64,000 bases of DNA from Beta vulgaris subsp. vulgaris (taxonomy: Eukaryota > Streptophyta > Magnoliopsida > Caryophyllales > Amaranthaceae), in NCBI RefSeq assembly GCF_026745355.1, contig NC_079202.1, positions 46,760,873 through 46,824,872 of the forward strand, written 5' to 3'. This document shows positions 9,482 through 20,334 of the stretch, one piece after another. The notes below the pieces were generated by a model that was not told the origin of the DNA, searched no databases, and saw nothing but the letters and a program-made list of their open reading frames with translations. The first letter of the stretch is position 1; every line of letters begins with the position of its first letter. A program made the translations under genes and the position numbers.

Positions 9482-10802
9482 ATTTTTTGTCAGAATGTAC
9501 CTTATGATAAATGACTTTTTTTGTGAAAAAGTACCTTGTAAAAAAATTATTGTGAAAAATGACCTTTTACCATGTTTTTTGTTGCGAAATAGTACCGTAT
9601 GTCGGAATCTGGGAGTTGACAACAAACTTCGGCGTTGACTTGGTCATGTGACTTGCACGTGATCATTTAATAAATTTAAAATCCCTAATTTTGACCCAGT
9701 TCGCCATTTTTACCCAAATTCCCCCCAAAATTTCAACTTTCACCACGATTCTCTCTCTTTTTTTATATAAATACGATTCTTCCCCTTTTTTTTAATATGT
9801 TCTTCCTTAACTCAACATAATCTACAAGTGAATCACTAAATGAAATGACAGATATTATAGGCAAATTCGATTCAAAGCTAATTATAGTGGACATGGTAGA
9901 TGAAATTAAAGCTAATTACAAAGGATTAAGCTCGAATTTCACTCAACCATTTTCTTCTCTATATTCATAACCTCCTCGTTTTCTCTATCCATCAAGAAAA
10001 CCCGATTGATACCAAATGGAATGAACAAGAACTGCAAGAACCATGTGTGTGTGTTCATTTTTATTTTTTTCTCTTCTCCTTTCCGTGTGTTTTGTAGATG
10101 ACAAATCCGCCAATGATAGCCTCTTAAAAGATTTCTCAACTCCCTCTCTAGGGTGGGATTCATCCACAAATTCATGCTCTTGGAAAGGCATAAAATTGTA
10201 ACAGTGACAACTAAGTAACCTCCGTAAATCTTGCTTCTTAGTCTGTCTCTGCTACTTTCCTTCCTTCCTTCAAACCCCTCTCTCAACTCACCACACACAC
10301 TCTCTCTCTTTCTCTCTTCAAAACATTTATTTTTCTAGGCCTAATTTGAACATTCGACTTCCATCCCAACTGGCACTTTTCCAAGTGTTATCTTCTCTTC
10401 AAACTCTTTCTCTCTACTTCAATTCAGATTTATCTCTTTTGGCCCTTTTTTCCTTCTAAAATCTCTAATTTTGTAAGTTTTGTTACTAATTGAAGGCCTA
10501 AGAATTGAATTGGAGAATCTGAAGAAGCTGAGGAGAAGAAAGAAAGGAACTTGGGAGCCGGGGAATTTTTTTTTTTTTTTTGGGGGGGGGGGGGGGTTCT
10601 TTTTTTTCAGGATTTTTTTTGGGAGTTTTTGGGGATTAAATGATCATGTGACTTAGTCATCATCGGAGTTTATGGTCAACTCCCAAAATATGGTAAATGC
10701 ACTCTTCCGAAACAGACGATATACATGGTAAAAGGTACTTTTTCGCAATAATTTTTTTAAGGTACTTTTTCACAAAAAAAACATACTTTTTGACAAAAAT
10801 TC
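9482..10802. mobile_element. non-autonomous MULE with long inverted repeats
   Basis: Both ends carry long imperfect inverted repeats of roughly 200 bp (left 9482-9690, right about 10625-10802), sharing GTGAAAAAGTACCTT, TTTTACCATG, GGGAGTTGAC and TCATGTGACTTxxxCxTGATCATTTAAT. The element is flanked by the 10-bp direct repeat TAATTTTTTA (9472-9481 and 10803-10812), the length expected for Mutator-like transposition, although the A/T composition weakens that evidence. The 1321-bp interior has no transposase. It holds pyrimidine-rich, 5'-UTR-like sequence (about 10240-10440) and a long T/G homopolymer run, so it may carry captured host sequence (a Pack-MULE). Confidence 0.75.
10562..10598 (+). 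repeat. adjacent poly-T and poly-G homopolymer runs
   Basis: A T run of about 17 is followed directly by a G run of about 15, within the MULE interior. It may be real or partly an assembly problem, since such runs are error-prone. Confidence 0.8.
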
Positions 10803-10812
10803 TAATTTTTTA

Positions 10813-11460
10813 TATAAATAACAATCGAGACGAGCTTTTCAAGTCGAGCTTGGCTTAGTTCAGCTGGGCTCATGAGCTAGACAAGCCCAACAGGTGGGAG
10901 TCATAGGTTGTATATTCACTTCTATGTTTATGGGTTCCTGAGGATTTGGCTCTTTCGAAATACTAGGGATATTTTAGTCATTTCACCTCAGGTTGGGGAT
11001 CAGTTGGCCTTGAGGCTAAATACGATTTATTTATATTATCATAAGGGAGAACATACACTTCGTAACATCAACCATCATCATAAATACGAACTCAAACACA
11101 CTAATGTAGCACAACTCAAATTTAACAATTTTAGACAACTATTACAGAAAATCTCTCATTTTTACTTGAAAAAATAGCACAATTAGTCCCAATTTCACAA
11201 GATTGCGACATCTCACAATGGTCCTAACTTTGAGGTATCTTTCCAAGACGATTATTCATCTTAATTAACATATTAAATTGATTAATTATGACTCATCACA
11301 TGTCTCATTATTTCAATACTTGAATAAATGAGCTACAAAAGACACCCTATGCCATAATTAAATGACAATTTTGGGCAAACATTACACAAAGTGGGGACTA
11401 TGTAGAAATAATCAAACACTAAGATCTTTTAAATCAAACTCTTCATAATTAAGACTAGCA

Positions 11461-11517
<57 letters not shown>

Positions 11518-11884
11518 ACCTCTATCTACAAATAACCTTAAAACTGTATTTTCTCATAAAAAAAAGAAAGAATATATGGTGTCACGTGGATTTGACTTTG
11601 GCATATATGGCAGATAGCTCCCAACCTCTTATCCCTTTTTACGAAATTTTCTCCTCCTCGACACATGCCAAAATGACAGAGAAAATGTCGTAAAAATAAG
11701 TTTAAAGATATATTTAATTAAATACCAAACACACCAAAATCAAATGTACATAACACCATTATTTTTCTATTGATTTTAGTGATAAAATACAAGTTTAGTG
11801 TTAATAGATACAAATGTGTAAAAATCAGGTTTGTTTAAAAAAAAAAGAGAAAATAAACGATCATTTGAAGCTATATTAGTAGTC
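10813..11884. other. AT-rich intergenic stretch with a TA microsatellite
   Basis: I found no supportable gene. It contains an uninterrupted TA dinucleotide tract at about 11462-11513. Scattered short open frames lack any recognisable domain. Confidence 0.6.
11462..11513. repeat. (TA)n microsatellite
   Basis: About 26 uninterrupted TA units. Confidence 0.95.
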
Positions 11885-12512
11885 CGAGAGAAAAAAAACC
11901 TAGCCTCCCCTCTCCTTTTCTCTCTCTAAAACCCTAGCCTCCCTTACCCCTTGTTCATCAATTAGGGGGCTGCCATGAATGTTTTCATCCATGGTAAGCC
12001 CCTTTTTCCCTTTTATTTTCAGTTTTTAGTTCATTTTCTTGTTTTGTTCAATAAATTAGTATCTCTTTATGAGATTTTCTCAAACCCTTTTATGGGGTTT
12101 TTAGTTTCTGTTTTGGAAATCTCCTTCTCCCCTGTGGGAGTTGTGAGTATGGTTCTTTTGTTTTTAGGTATGAGAAATTATTCTCATTGGTTGAAGTTCA
12201 AGATTCAACCTGAAGAATTAGGGTTTCACAACTTCTGTAAAATTATGGAAGACTATTGGAGTACGTTCATCCCAAAATTTCCGCACCTGCAGATCGTATG
12301 CCGAACCAGAGCGAACTCACAGATTGCATTGCTTCACATGAAGATTTTTATTAAGGCAAAATTAAGTCAAATCTGCGACATTTACATTTCTAGGGTGATA
12401 TGTATTTCTATTAGAATTTTATGTTTTTCAGAAATGACTTGTAAGTGCCGTTTGGCGAAATATTAATGAAATCTCTTTTCTTTCTTTAAAAAAAAAAAAA
12501 AAAAAAAAAAAA
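11885..12512 (+). pseudogene. gene-like block ending in poly(A), function unknown
   Basis: The block starts with a pyrimidine-rich leader containing two CCTAGCCTCCC motifs and AAAACCCTAGCC, then an ATG at 11975 (MNVFIHG). A GTAAGC donor after CATG and a TTTTTAG acceptor at about 12167 would splice to a frame continuing MRNYSHWLKFKIQPEELG. The same frame also stays open through the putative intron to 12466. It ends in a genomic A run of about 26 (12488-12513). The A tract suggests a retroposed transcript, but the possible retained intron argues for partial processing or a non-coding RNA gene. No domain was recognised. Confidence 0.35.
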
Positions 12513-13330
12513 GAAAGAAGTGAGCTCCTCCACAGACCACAGCCAAAAGAAAAAAGCCGCGCCTAAGTAATGTACTCGCTCAAACACCAACCAAGGTGAG
12601 AAATCATTTAAATCAAATACTGTTACATTAATAAAATAATAAAAAAAAAAAGAAAGAAATTAGCGTAGAAGAGTCAAAATTGATTTGTGTTATGTTGTAT
12701 TGTATAAGTATTGGTACAGACAAGAAAGTCAACACGGAAGAAGTCGTACTTCCCTTCAAGGCTACTGCTACCCACCCTTTTTCTTTCCTTTTCAGTTTTC
12801 CCCTTCTTTTTAATCCTTAAAAAAACATCTTCTTCTTCTTCATTCCCTAAACCTCTTTCCAACTTCACCTCCTCCCTTTCTTTTTTTTCCCCTTCATATA
12901 AAAATACTTCTGTTATCATCATTTATATAACTATTTTGTTTTATATTTACCCTAACAAATTAAAATTCCCATTTCTTTCTCTCTCTTCAAGGCGGTTACA
13001 GAGTTGGATACACGCAGAAGAAAAAGAAGAATTACTACTTCCTTATTTCCCTAATTTTCTCTCTCCTCTTTTCTTTCCCTAACAATTAAAGGATTCTCTT
13101 TATATCACTGATTTTTATACTTTGCTGCAAATTCTGTTTTTTCAGCGTTTTATTGGGTCTGGTAAGATATATATTAATATCATGTATTATGTATTTTTGT
13201 ATGGTGTTACTTTGATATAAAGTTTGGTTGACTTTATATATTTGGTTCATTTTTAGGATTATTCTTATATTTGTTTTTTTTTTGGTAGAATTATAGAACT
13301 TTGAATTGTTGCTGATCATCAATTATTTCT
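12513..13330 (+). promoter_or_regulatory. promoter and 5' UTR region of the PP2C gene
   Basis: From about 12740 the + strand becomes pyrimidine-rich (CTTCTTCTTC, CTCTCTTCAAGG), typical of a plant 5' UTR. A probable 5'-UTR intron runs from the donor TCTG|GTAAGATAT (13162) to the acceptor GAATTATAG (13296), leaving a 34-base leader before the ATG at 13331. TATA-like sequences (CATATAAAAATA near 12894; TTTATATAAC near 12922) are candidates only. The transcription start was not determined. Confidence 0.5.
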
Positions 13331-16300
13331 ATGGACTGTTTGGGTTGCTTCAATGGTTCTGAGGTAAAATTTATACTCGCATGCTTTCTGCTTTCTGCTT
13401 TTTTTTTGTTCATTTATTTTATTAGATTATGATTGATTAATTTGAATTTTACTTGTTGTATTGGATTCGGGTGTACCACATGCATGGTATTTCCTCCGTT
13501 GCGTTTTAATTGCAACAAAAGAATATTTTATATCTCACAAATAATACCCATTTGTTGCATTTAGAACGAAAAAAAAAAAAAAAATACATTCAATACTAAT
13601 TTCTGCTCATTTGCTCTTTTAGAACTCTTTTATTAGTATATTTTGCTTATTCGAATTATTTTAAATGAGCGATGAGCAGCAAAATGCTCACGGTATATCT
13701 GGGTGTGAGATAAAATTGGTAGTTGAATTGTTATATTAATTATTAGTTTTATATAAATAAAATCAAATTGCAATTTATAGGATAATTAGTGTCTTGGGGC
13801 TTAAGTTTCATATAGTGCTAATAGTTGTAAGTTTTGTTATATTGGAAATAAAGATTGTTATGTATCTGGTAATTAGTTTGAAAGTATTATCACTGTTTAC
13901 TGGTCCTCTTAATTCTTGAAACCAGCTGACTACAATTGTAAGCCGCTTTCAAAAGAAAAAAGTTGCTGAAAAGTTGATTTTATCTTGATATTCTTCTATG
14001 GACGGTACCTTTTACATTGGAGCACTCGAAATTCTTTGGGCTACCTCCTTTTATGCGTTCCCACGTTCCTAAATAAATGCAACACTTCGACGTCTGGACT
14101 ATTCATACACTAATTCTGACTACTTTTTTTTTTCATTAATTTACAAAAGAAATGGTATTATGTGAAATGGTGTGTGTTAGATTTTTCTCAATGCTATCTC
14201 TAAGATGGTTAAATATTTATGTTTCACTTATAGTGTTAGCTCTTTTCAACTTATTTATGCTTATCTAAACTTCTAAGACCTTTTTTTTATTCTTATTTGA
14301 ATTTATATGAACTTATTAGACCCTATTTTGTGAGTGTGTCAAATCCTAATTTTGTTGAATTGAACTTATTATACCGTATTAATTCTTATTAGACATTATC
14401 TAAACTTTTTTTTCTGAGTATAAGTACAGTGAACAAATTAGACCCATGATCAAAGATATTATTGGTCAAGACTTTGTATTGTGAAATATGAAAGCCAAAG
14501 TATTGCAGCTATGTAGAAAAGAGAAAGCATATGTACTAAGTATGATAATTGAAAGAAACCATAGATTCCAAGTTGACAATGAAAATATTCTGCCTGTTGC
14601 ATGTAATAGTTGTGTTCAATAATATAAGAATTTTTTTTCCATTTTCTAGGTTGGTGGGCAGCAAAGTTCCTGTACTTCAGGAAAAGGAAGAAGCAATCAA
14701 CGTCAAACCACATACGGATACAGTCTTGTTAAAGGAAAAGCCAATCATCCGATGGAGGATTACCATGTCGCTAAATTTGTAACGATGGAGGAACATGAGA
14801 TTGGATTGTTTGCTATATTTGATGGCCATTTGGGCGATGCTGTACCTGCCTACCTCCAAAAAAATCTGTTTCGCAACATTTTTAAGGAGGTAAAAGTTGA
14901 CACCCTCTTAAACCAATTAATAACTCACATTCGACTTTGATGGTCAATATGACAATACATACTAGCTTTGACTGTAAATTTATTAAGAACTATCTAGAGT
15001 TATGATGTGAAAGCAATCCTTAGAGATATATTTGAAGACTAATTTCTATATATATAGATTTATGAGTTCTCCTGCGGTTTAATGATAAAAGCTATGGTCA
15101 AAGTCGATAAAATTGGCCATAAAAAGGTCAAATATGGCCTATGTTTAGGGAGGGAGGTAGTGTTGTGTAGTTGAGTTTCTTTCAAATATGATCACATTTT
15201 CCTTGCTTGGTTTCTCTAGCCGATCTTTCTTCTTACACGTTATTGGCCCAATGTTTCTTACTTTTTAGGAAGAGTTTTGGGTTGACCCTGGAAGATCAAT
15301 TCCAAAGGCCTATCAGAAGACTGACCAAGAAATCCTGTCTCAAAAATCTGATATTGCCCGAGGCGGTTCCACTGCTGTTACCGCTATTCTTATTAATGGT
15401 CGAAGATTATGGATCGCTAATCTGGGAGATTCCCGAGCAGTTCTTTCAAGAGGGGGTCAAGCTCTGCAGATGACTGTTGATCATGAGCCAAACACCGACA
15501 GAGCAACCATCGAAGGCAAAGGAGGTTTTGTCTCAAATATGCCAGGTTGGGTTCTACAACTCCATTTTTATCCCCATATCTTTTGCCATTATATGTGGCA
15601 TTCTACAATCATGGGAATTATCATTCTGAACCATTAACAGGTATTGCCATTTCTAAGTGAGATGTTCACAAAATTCAATGTTGCTTAGCATATTGTTGGT
15701 GTTTTTACATTTCACATTTAATGATTTAAAGTGTTTTCAGCTTACCAAATTGCGATGATTGTATGGAATGAGAGAGACTTCATTAGGAGTTTATTGCTCA
15801 TAGAACTACCGCTTATCTTGAGTATATGGTTTTTGTTCCTAAGAAAGTAGATCTCAGGAGCTCTGTGTTTCCATTTCTAGAAGTCTTTTTTTTTCAGATG
15901 AAATTGGCATAACTATTACGGAAGAGGTTAGAAGTTTGATTAAACACAAATGTGTGTATAAAGTCATGGTACTTGAGAAGTTGGCTTAGAAGGTCATCAA
16001 CACTTATTACATCCTATGAAGCCTGGAAACTTGTTTCCTCAAAAATCCCAGCCTCGTTCTTCCGTTGATGAAGCCTACAAATGGTTGCAACCTGGACTTC
16101 CCTTGTTTTCAAGACTTTTCTGTTTCTGAGACCCCAATTGTTTCTGTGCTGCATAGATTATGTATTCTGTATTACTGTGACTGTCTATTGTCATTGGATA
16201 TTGTCTGTAATCAAAAAGAATTCAGCATGTCTGTTGCTTCTCATTTCTCAGTTATTTGCTCTCTAGCTTTTTGCTTTTCTTCCCATCCTATTTTTTGCGG

Positions 16301-16770
16301 CTATTTCTGTTAGTATCATTTAACATCCATCATATTTCATAGCTATATCAGTTACATGGCTCAAGAATGTCCCTTGTTTATTTATCAGGAGACGTCCCTA
16401 GAGTAAACGGTCAGCTAGCAGTTTCCCGTGCATTTGGTGACAAGAGCCTTAAATCACATCTCCGTTCAGACCCAGATGTACAAGATATGACTATTGATCT
16501 CAGCACTGATCTCCTTATTCTTGCAAGTGATGGTCTATGGAAGGTAATTCTTAGACTTCTCTACTACTTTTTGCTTTATTTTAAACTACTACGCTGTTGT
16601 TGAGCAAATTTCGCTGCTTGTACTTTGTTCAGGTAATGAATAATCAAGAGGCAGTTGACATCGCAAAAAAGATAAAAGATCCACAGAAGGCAGCGAAACA
16701 ATTAGCATCGGAAGCATTGAAGAGAGAGAGCAAAGATGACATATCCTGTATTGTAGTGAGATTTCGGTGA
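13331..16770 (+). CDS. PP2C-type protein phosphatase (PAPP2C-like), 5 exons, 280 aa
   Basis: This gene encodes a Mg2+/Mn2+-dependent Ser/Thr protein phosphatase. Coding exons: 13331-13363, 14650-14889, 15269-15545, 16389-16543 and 16633-16770. All introns are GT-AG and the joined frame is open for 280 codons to TGA. The product is almost only the catalytic domain. It shows GYSLVKGKANHPMEDYHVAK (residues 34-53), the metal-binding IFDGHLGD (67-74), ARGGSTA (121-127), NLGDSRAVL (142-150), VSRAFGDKSLK, ASDGLWKV (with D231) and the terminal DDISCIVVRF (D271). All expected metal-binding aspartates are present and the length fits compact plant PP2Cs of the At1g34750/At1g22280 (phytochrome-associated PP2C) type. 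The first exon (MDCLGCFNGSE) is short, and its start is chosen because it is in frame and follows the 5' leader. It has no signal peptide, so is probably cytosolic or nuclear. Subgroup is inferred from memory. Confidence 0.93.
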
Positions 16771-17262
16771 TATAAACTTCTCTCAGAAGCTATGTTAGTA
16801 AGATAAACACACAGGTGCTGCAGATCATTGCCATGAAGATCAGGGGAATATGCTTGTTTGTAGACATAATGTTTTTTTGGTAAACTTTTTTTTCTTTACC
16901 CAGAAGAAAAAAGTTCGAAATTTGATGCAAATATTTTTATTCTTTTGCCAGAATGAGTTATTCTGCCATGTATAATTTGATTTATTAATAACTGGAGGAA
17001 TTTGGGTGATAGGTACTATTCTGTGTGGTTTAAGGATACATGGAGAGTTTTTTTTTCTCATTTATATGTTGAAGTTTGTGGAAGATGATAATGAAGTGGG
17101 TTGAATATGTCATTGTTCGTGTGAGGAAGACATTGCATTGTACAGATGTAATGGGGATTGGATTTTATTAGTAATATATATTCATGTGTATATTGAACAT
17201 CAAACGAGTTCTGCTAGTGACCTTTATTGTTTTCTTTTAATTAGGCACTGACGGCCCGTTTG
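16771..17262 (+). other. 3' UTR and downstream region of the PP2C gene
   Basis: This is the 3' untranslated and downstream flank of the PP2C gene. It is T/A-rich without coding potential, and no precise polyadenylation site can be fixed. Confidence 0.5.
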
Positions 17263-17600
17263 GTAGTCGTTAATAAATTGCGGTAATGGGAATGAATTTT
17301 AAGTGTAATTTTATTAGGGAAGCATCCTTAAAATCTGCATGGGGAGGCATTTTTTCTCCATAGACAAGCAATCTCACCCCTAAACTTGTGTTTTTGTCTC
17401 CAAGGGGAAGCAATTTTCATTAACACTCATTACCACCCTACAAGGTGGTATTGGATGGGAATGAAAATTCAAGAAAGAAAGTGGACACTTTAGGATAAAT
17501 TAGCATTACCATGGTAATGGACAATGATATTTTTCACAAATTTACACATAAATTCATTCCCATTACCACCAATTATGACCAACTACCGTGAGGTGGTTAT
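17263..17600. mobile_element. MITE with imperfect inverted repeats
   Basis: Near the ends are inverted segments sharing GGTAGT and GGTAATGGGAATG (left about 17269-17296; right about 17556-17590 on the complement). The ends begin GGCCCGTTTGG, common in plant hAT or Harbinger-type MITEs. About 335 bp, no coding capacity. Target duplication not resolved. Confidence 0.55.
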
Positions 17601-17682
17601 TCTTTGTGTTTATAAGCATCTCTTCATTTCAGACTAGGGTTCTCTTCCGTGGCACTTTTATTTTAGTTTGGTACATGGATTG

Positions 17683-19157
17683 GAGTTAAGGTTACAACTG
17701 GGTGTTAAACTTTGGCTTTTGTTCCAGTTTGGGTACTTAACATTAAAAAGTCTCAGTATGGGTACTCAAATTAAACTTCGGTTACTTTTGCTGTTAAGTT
17801 CAATTAAACAATAAAAAAAAGTGTTTTTGGACAAATTTTTTTATTTCCCTTCCTAAAAAGAATTATTGTCTTTCTCTCTCCTCCCCTCAAAATCAAATCC
17901 ATCAAACCAACACTCCACCACCTCCCCCTTTCCCATAGTTTTTCTCTCTCCTCCGCTCCTGCTTCCATCGCTCCTCTCCGGCAACCAAAACAACATGATC
18001 ATACTGCATTTCACAAGCAAAATCAACATTTGATAGATAAATCCCCAAAAATTGGACAGGGAAACTTCCACTAAAACAAAACAAAATACAGAGAAAAATC
18101 AACGAAACACACGAAAAACTTCAAATTCTTCAATGGCGAAACAATAAATGGTATCAATCTCTACCCAAAAAAATATATGCAATTAGGATCACGATTTGAT
18201 TTCGAAATTGATGATGAAAGCATTTACGTAATTCAAAGTGTCAATCTGGTTGAATCCATTAGTTATCTCTCCTCTTCATCAGATTAAGATGATGATGTAG
18301 ACATGATTGAACCTCGCGCCTTTCTCTGTCTAGAATTCCTCTCTGCGTAGATCGATCTTACGACAGTTCTTCAGGCGAGTCTCGGCAGTAAACAAGCAAG
18401 GTACAATGGATGCGAATTCTCAGGCGAAGAACTTACAATCAATGGATGCGATTTTAGGGGTTTCTATGCTGGAAATCGAGGATGAGGTTCAGTGGTGATT
18501 CAAGAAGATTCTCACACCACGTGCATCGATCCAACCCCTGCAGAATCAAGCTATGGCGAGGGGAAAATTTCTCAAATTGGTTAGAGCAGAGTAAATCGAA
18601 TAAGAACTTGGTTCCTTAGCAGAGTCGTTTTGCATCAATAGGGAGGTATAATTGATCCATTACCTATCTTAATTGGCAAAAAAAAAATGATCATGATGAT
18701 GTGAAGTGTGCTAGTGTTTTTGATTTAGGGAAAAGTCATGAGTGTTTTGATGGTGATTAGAACAGTAATGGTGATGATTCTCTTAAAATTGATGATGTTT
18801 ATGGGTATTTTGATGGGTCGGTGATGGTGTCATTGGGTATCATCAACGATGGCAAAATCAATTTTGGCGTGGTGTGTGGTGGGAGGAGGTGGAGTGGTGG
18901 ATTGGTGGGAGTGGATTTGGTGCTTATGGAGAGGAGAGAGAAAGAGATATTAATTTTTTAAAAGAAGAGAAATAAAACAAATTGTGCAGAATTTTTTTTT
19001 TATTTAATTGGAGTTAACAAAAAAAGTAACAGAAGTTTGGTTTGAGTACCCAAACTGAAACATTTTAAAGTTGAGTACCCAAACTGAAACATTTTAAAGT
19101 TGAGTACCCAAACTGAAACTTTTGGTAAAGTTTGGTACCCAGTTGTAACCTTAACTC
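17683..19157. mobile_element. non-autonomous MULE (1475 bp) with exact 9-bp TSD
   Basis: The termini are exact inverted repeats GAGTTAAGGTTACAACTGGG, continuing imperfectly for over 100 bp (TTTGGGTACT-CAA motifs, present twice on the right side as a small internal duplication). The flanks are the exact 9-bp direct repeat CATGGATTG (17674-17682 and 19158-19166), the size typical of Mutator-like elements. Uninterrupted copies of the target (GTACATGGATTGTGGC) lie at about 19270 and 19904, so this window also holds the empty site. The interior has pyrimidine-rich and coding-like patches but no transposase. Confidence 0.93.
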
Positions 19158-19166
19158 CATGGATTG

Positions 19167-19905
19167 TGGCTAGTTAATCCTATCTCAAAGTACAGACGAA
19201 GTGGAGATTGTGGAGCTAGTATTATCAGTAGCAGATCCAGGCATTGACATATCTTGTATTTTAGTTTGGTACATGGATTGTGGCATAACAGTCTATGATT
19301 GGCTTTCTCGTGGTGAGAAGTGGAGTTAGTATCATCAGTAGTAGATCTAGGAATTGAGTCGCGTGGGTTCATATTTGTTTGAACATAAATCTAAAATTAA
19401 CTTTCACTCTAAATTACATTTTACTATGGTGTCACATTTTTTTAATGAAAATAAAAGTTTAATTAACAATTGTATTTCCCAAAAAATTTCGTTCATTTAA
19501 TTTATTAGTTACATCTTAATAACTTTTTTATAAGAAAATTACAGAGCATCTATTATTAAGACAAATTTTTATTGAATTGACCATTCAATGCTATGCAATT
19601 TTTAGTGACTAATTTACTACATGTATAAATACGTAACAGAATATTATATACATAAGTACTTACCCATAGAGGTTTTCAGTTGAACCCTCATTGGATACGT
19701 CACTGACTGTTATCTCAATGACATCATTTTTCACTTAAGGACTTAGGGTGTATTTGGTTAGAGGGGAAATGATCTCGATGGAAAATGATTTATTAGAAGC
19801 CCATTTTTCAGATGAAAACTCAGTTGTAGATTGATTTTGTTTGGTTGCAAAGAAAGTATGAAAACGGAGTGAGAGCGGAGAGATGTAGCTAACTAAATAA
19901 TGGTA
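19167..19905 (+). repeat. tandem duplication, unit 1
   Basis: A unit of roughly 650-740 bp begins near the text TGGTACATGGATTGTGGC and includes AAGTGGAGTTAGTATCAT, CATTTTACTATGGTGT, GACTGTTATCTCAATGACATC and a truncated copy of a GTGTATTTGGTTAG-type MITE. It is repeated from about 19896. The copies differ by scattered substitutions, so the duplication is not recent. Confidence 0.75.
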
Positions 19906-20334
19906 CATGGATTGTGGCTAGCCAATCCTATCTCAGAGTACACACAAGCCTAATAAACAAAAACCGCAAAACGGTCTATGATTGGCTTTCTCATGGTGAG
20001 AAGTGGAGTTAGTATCATTAGTGGCGGATCCAGGAATTGAAACTTGTGGGTTCGAATTTTTAAGAACATAAATCAAAAATTAACTTTTACTCTAAATCAC
20101 ATTTTACTATGGTGTTACAATTTTTAATGGAAAATAAAGGTTAACCATTGTATTTATCAAAATTTTCGTTCATTTTAATTTATTAATTACATCTTAATAA
20201 CTTTTTTCATAAGAAAATCACATAGCATCTATTATTAAGACAAATTTCCATTGAATTAACCTATCAATGTTATGAAATTTTTAGTGACTTGTTTTACTAA
20301 ATGTATAAATAAGTAACGGAAAGTTATATACATA

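Noticed and set aside
12711..13082. 123-codon + frame upstream of PP2C
   Set aside because: It is Ser/Phe/Leu-rich and lies in the pyrimidine-rich leader of the PP2C gene. It is out of context as a protein and best explained as 5' UTR.
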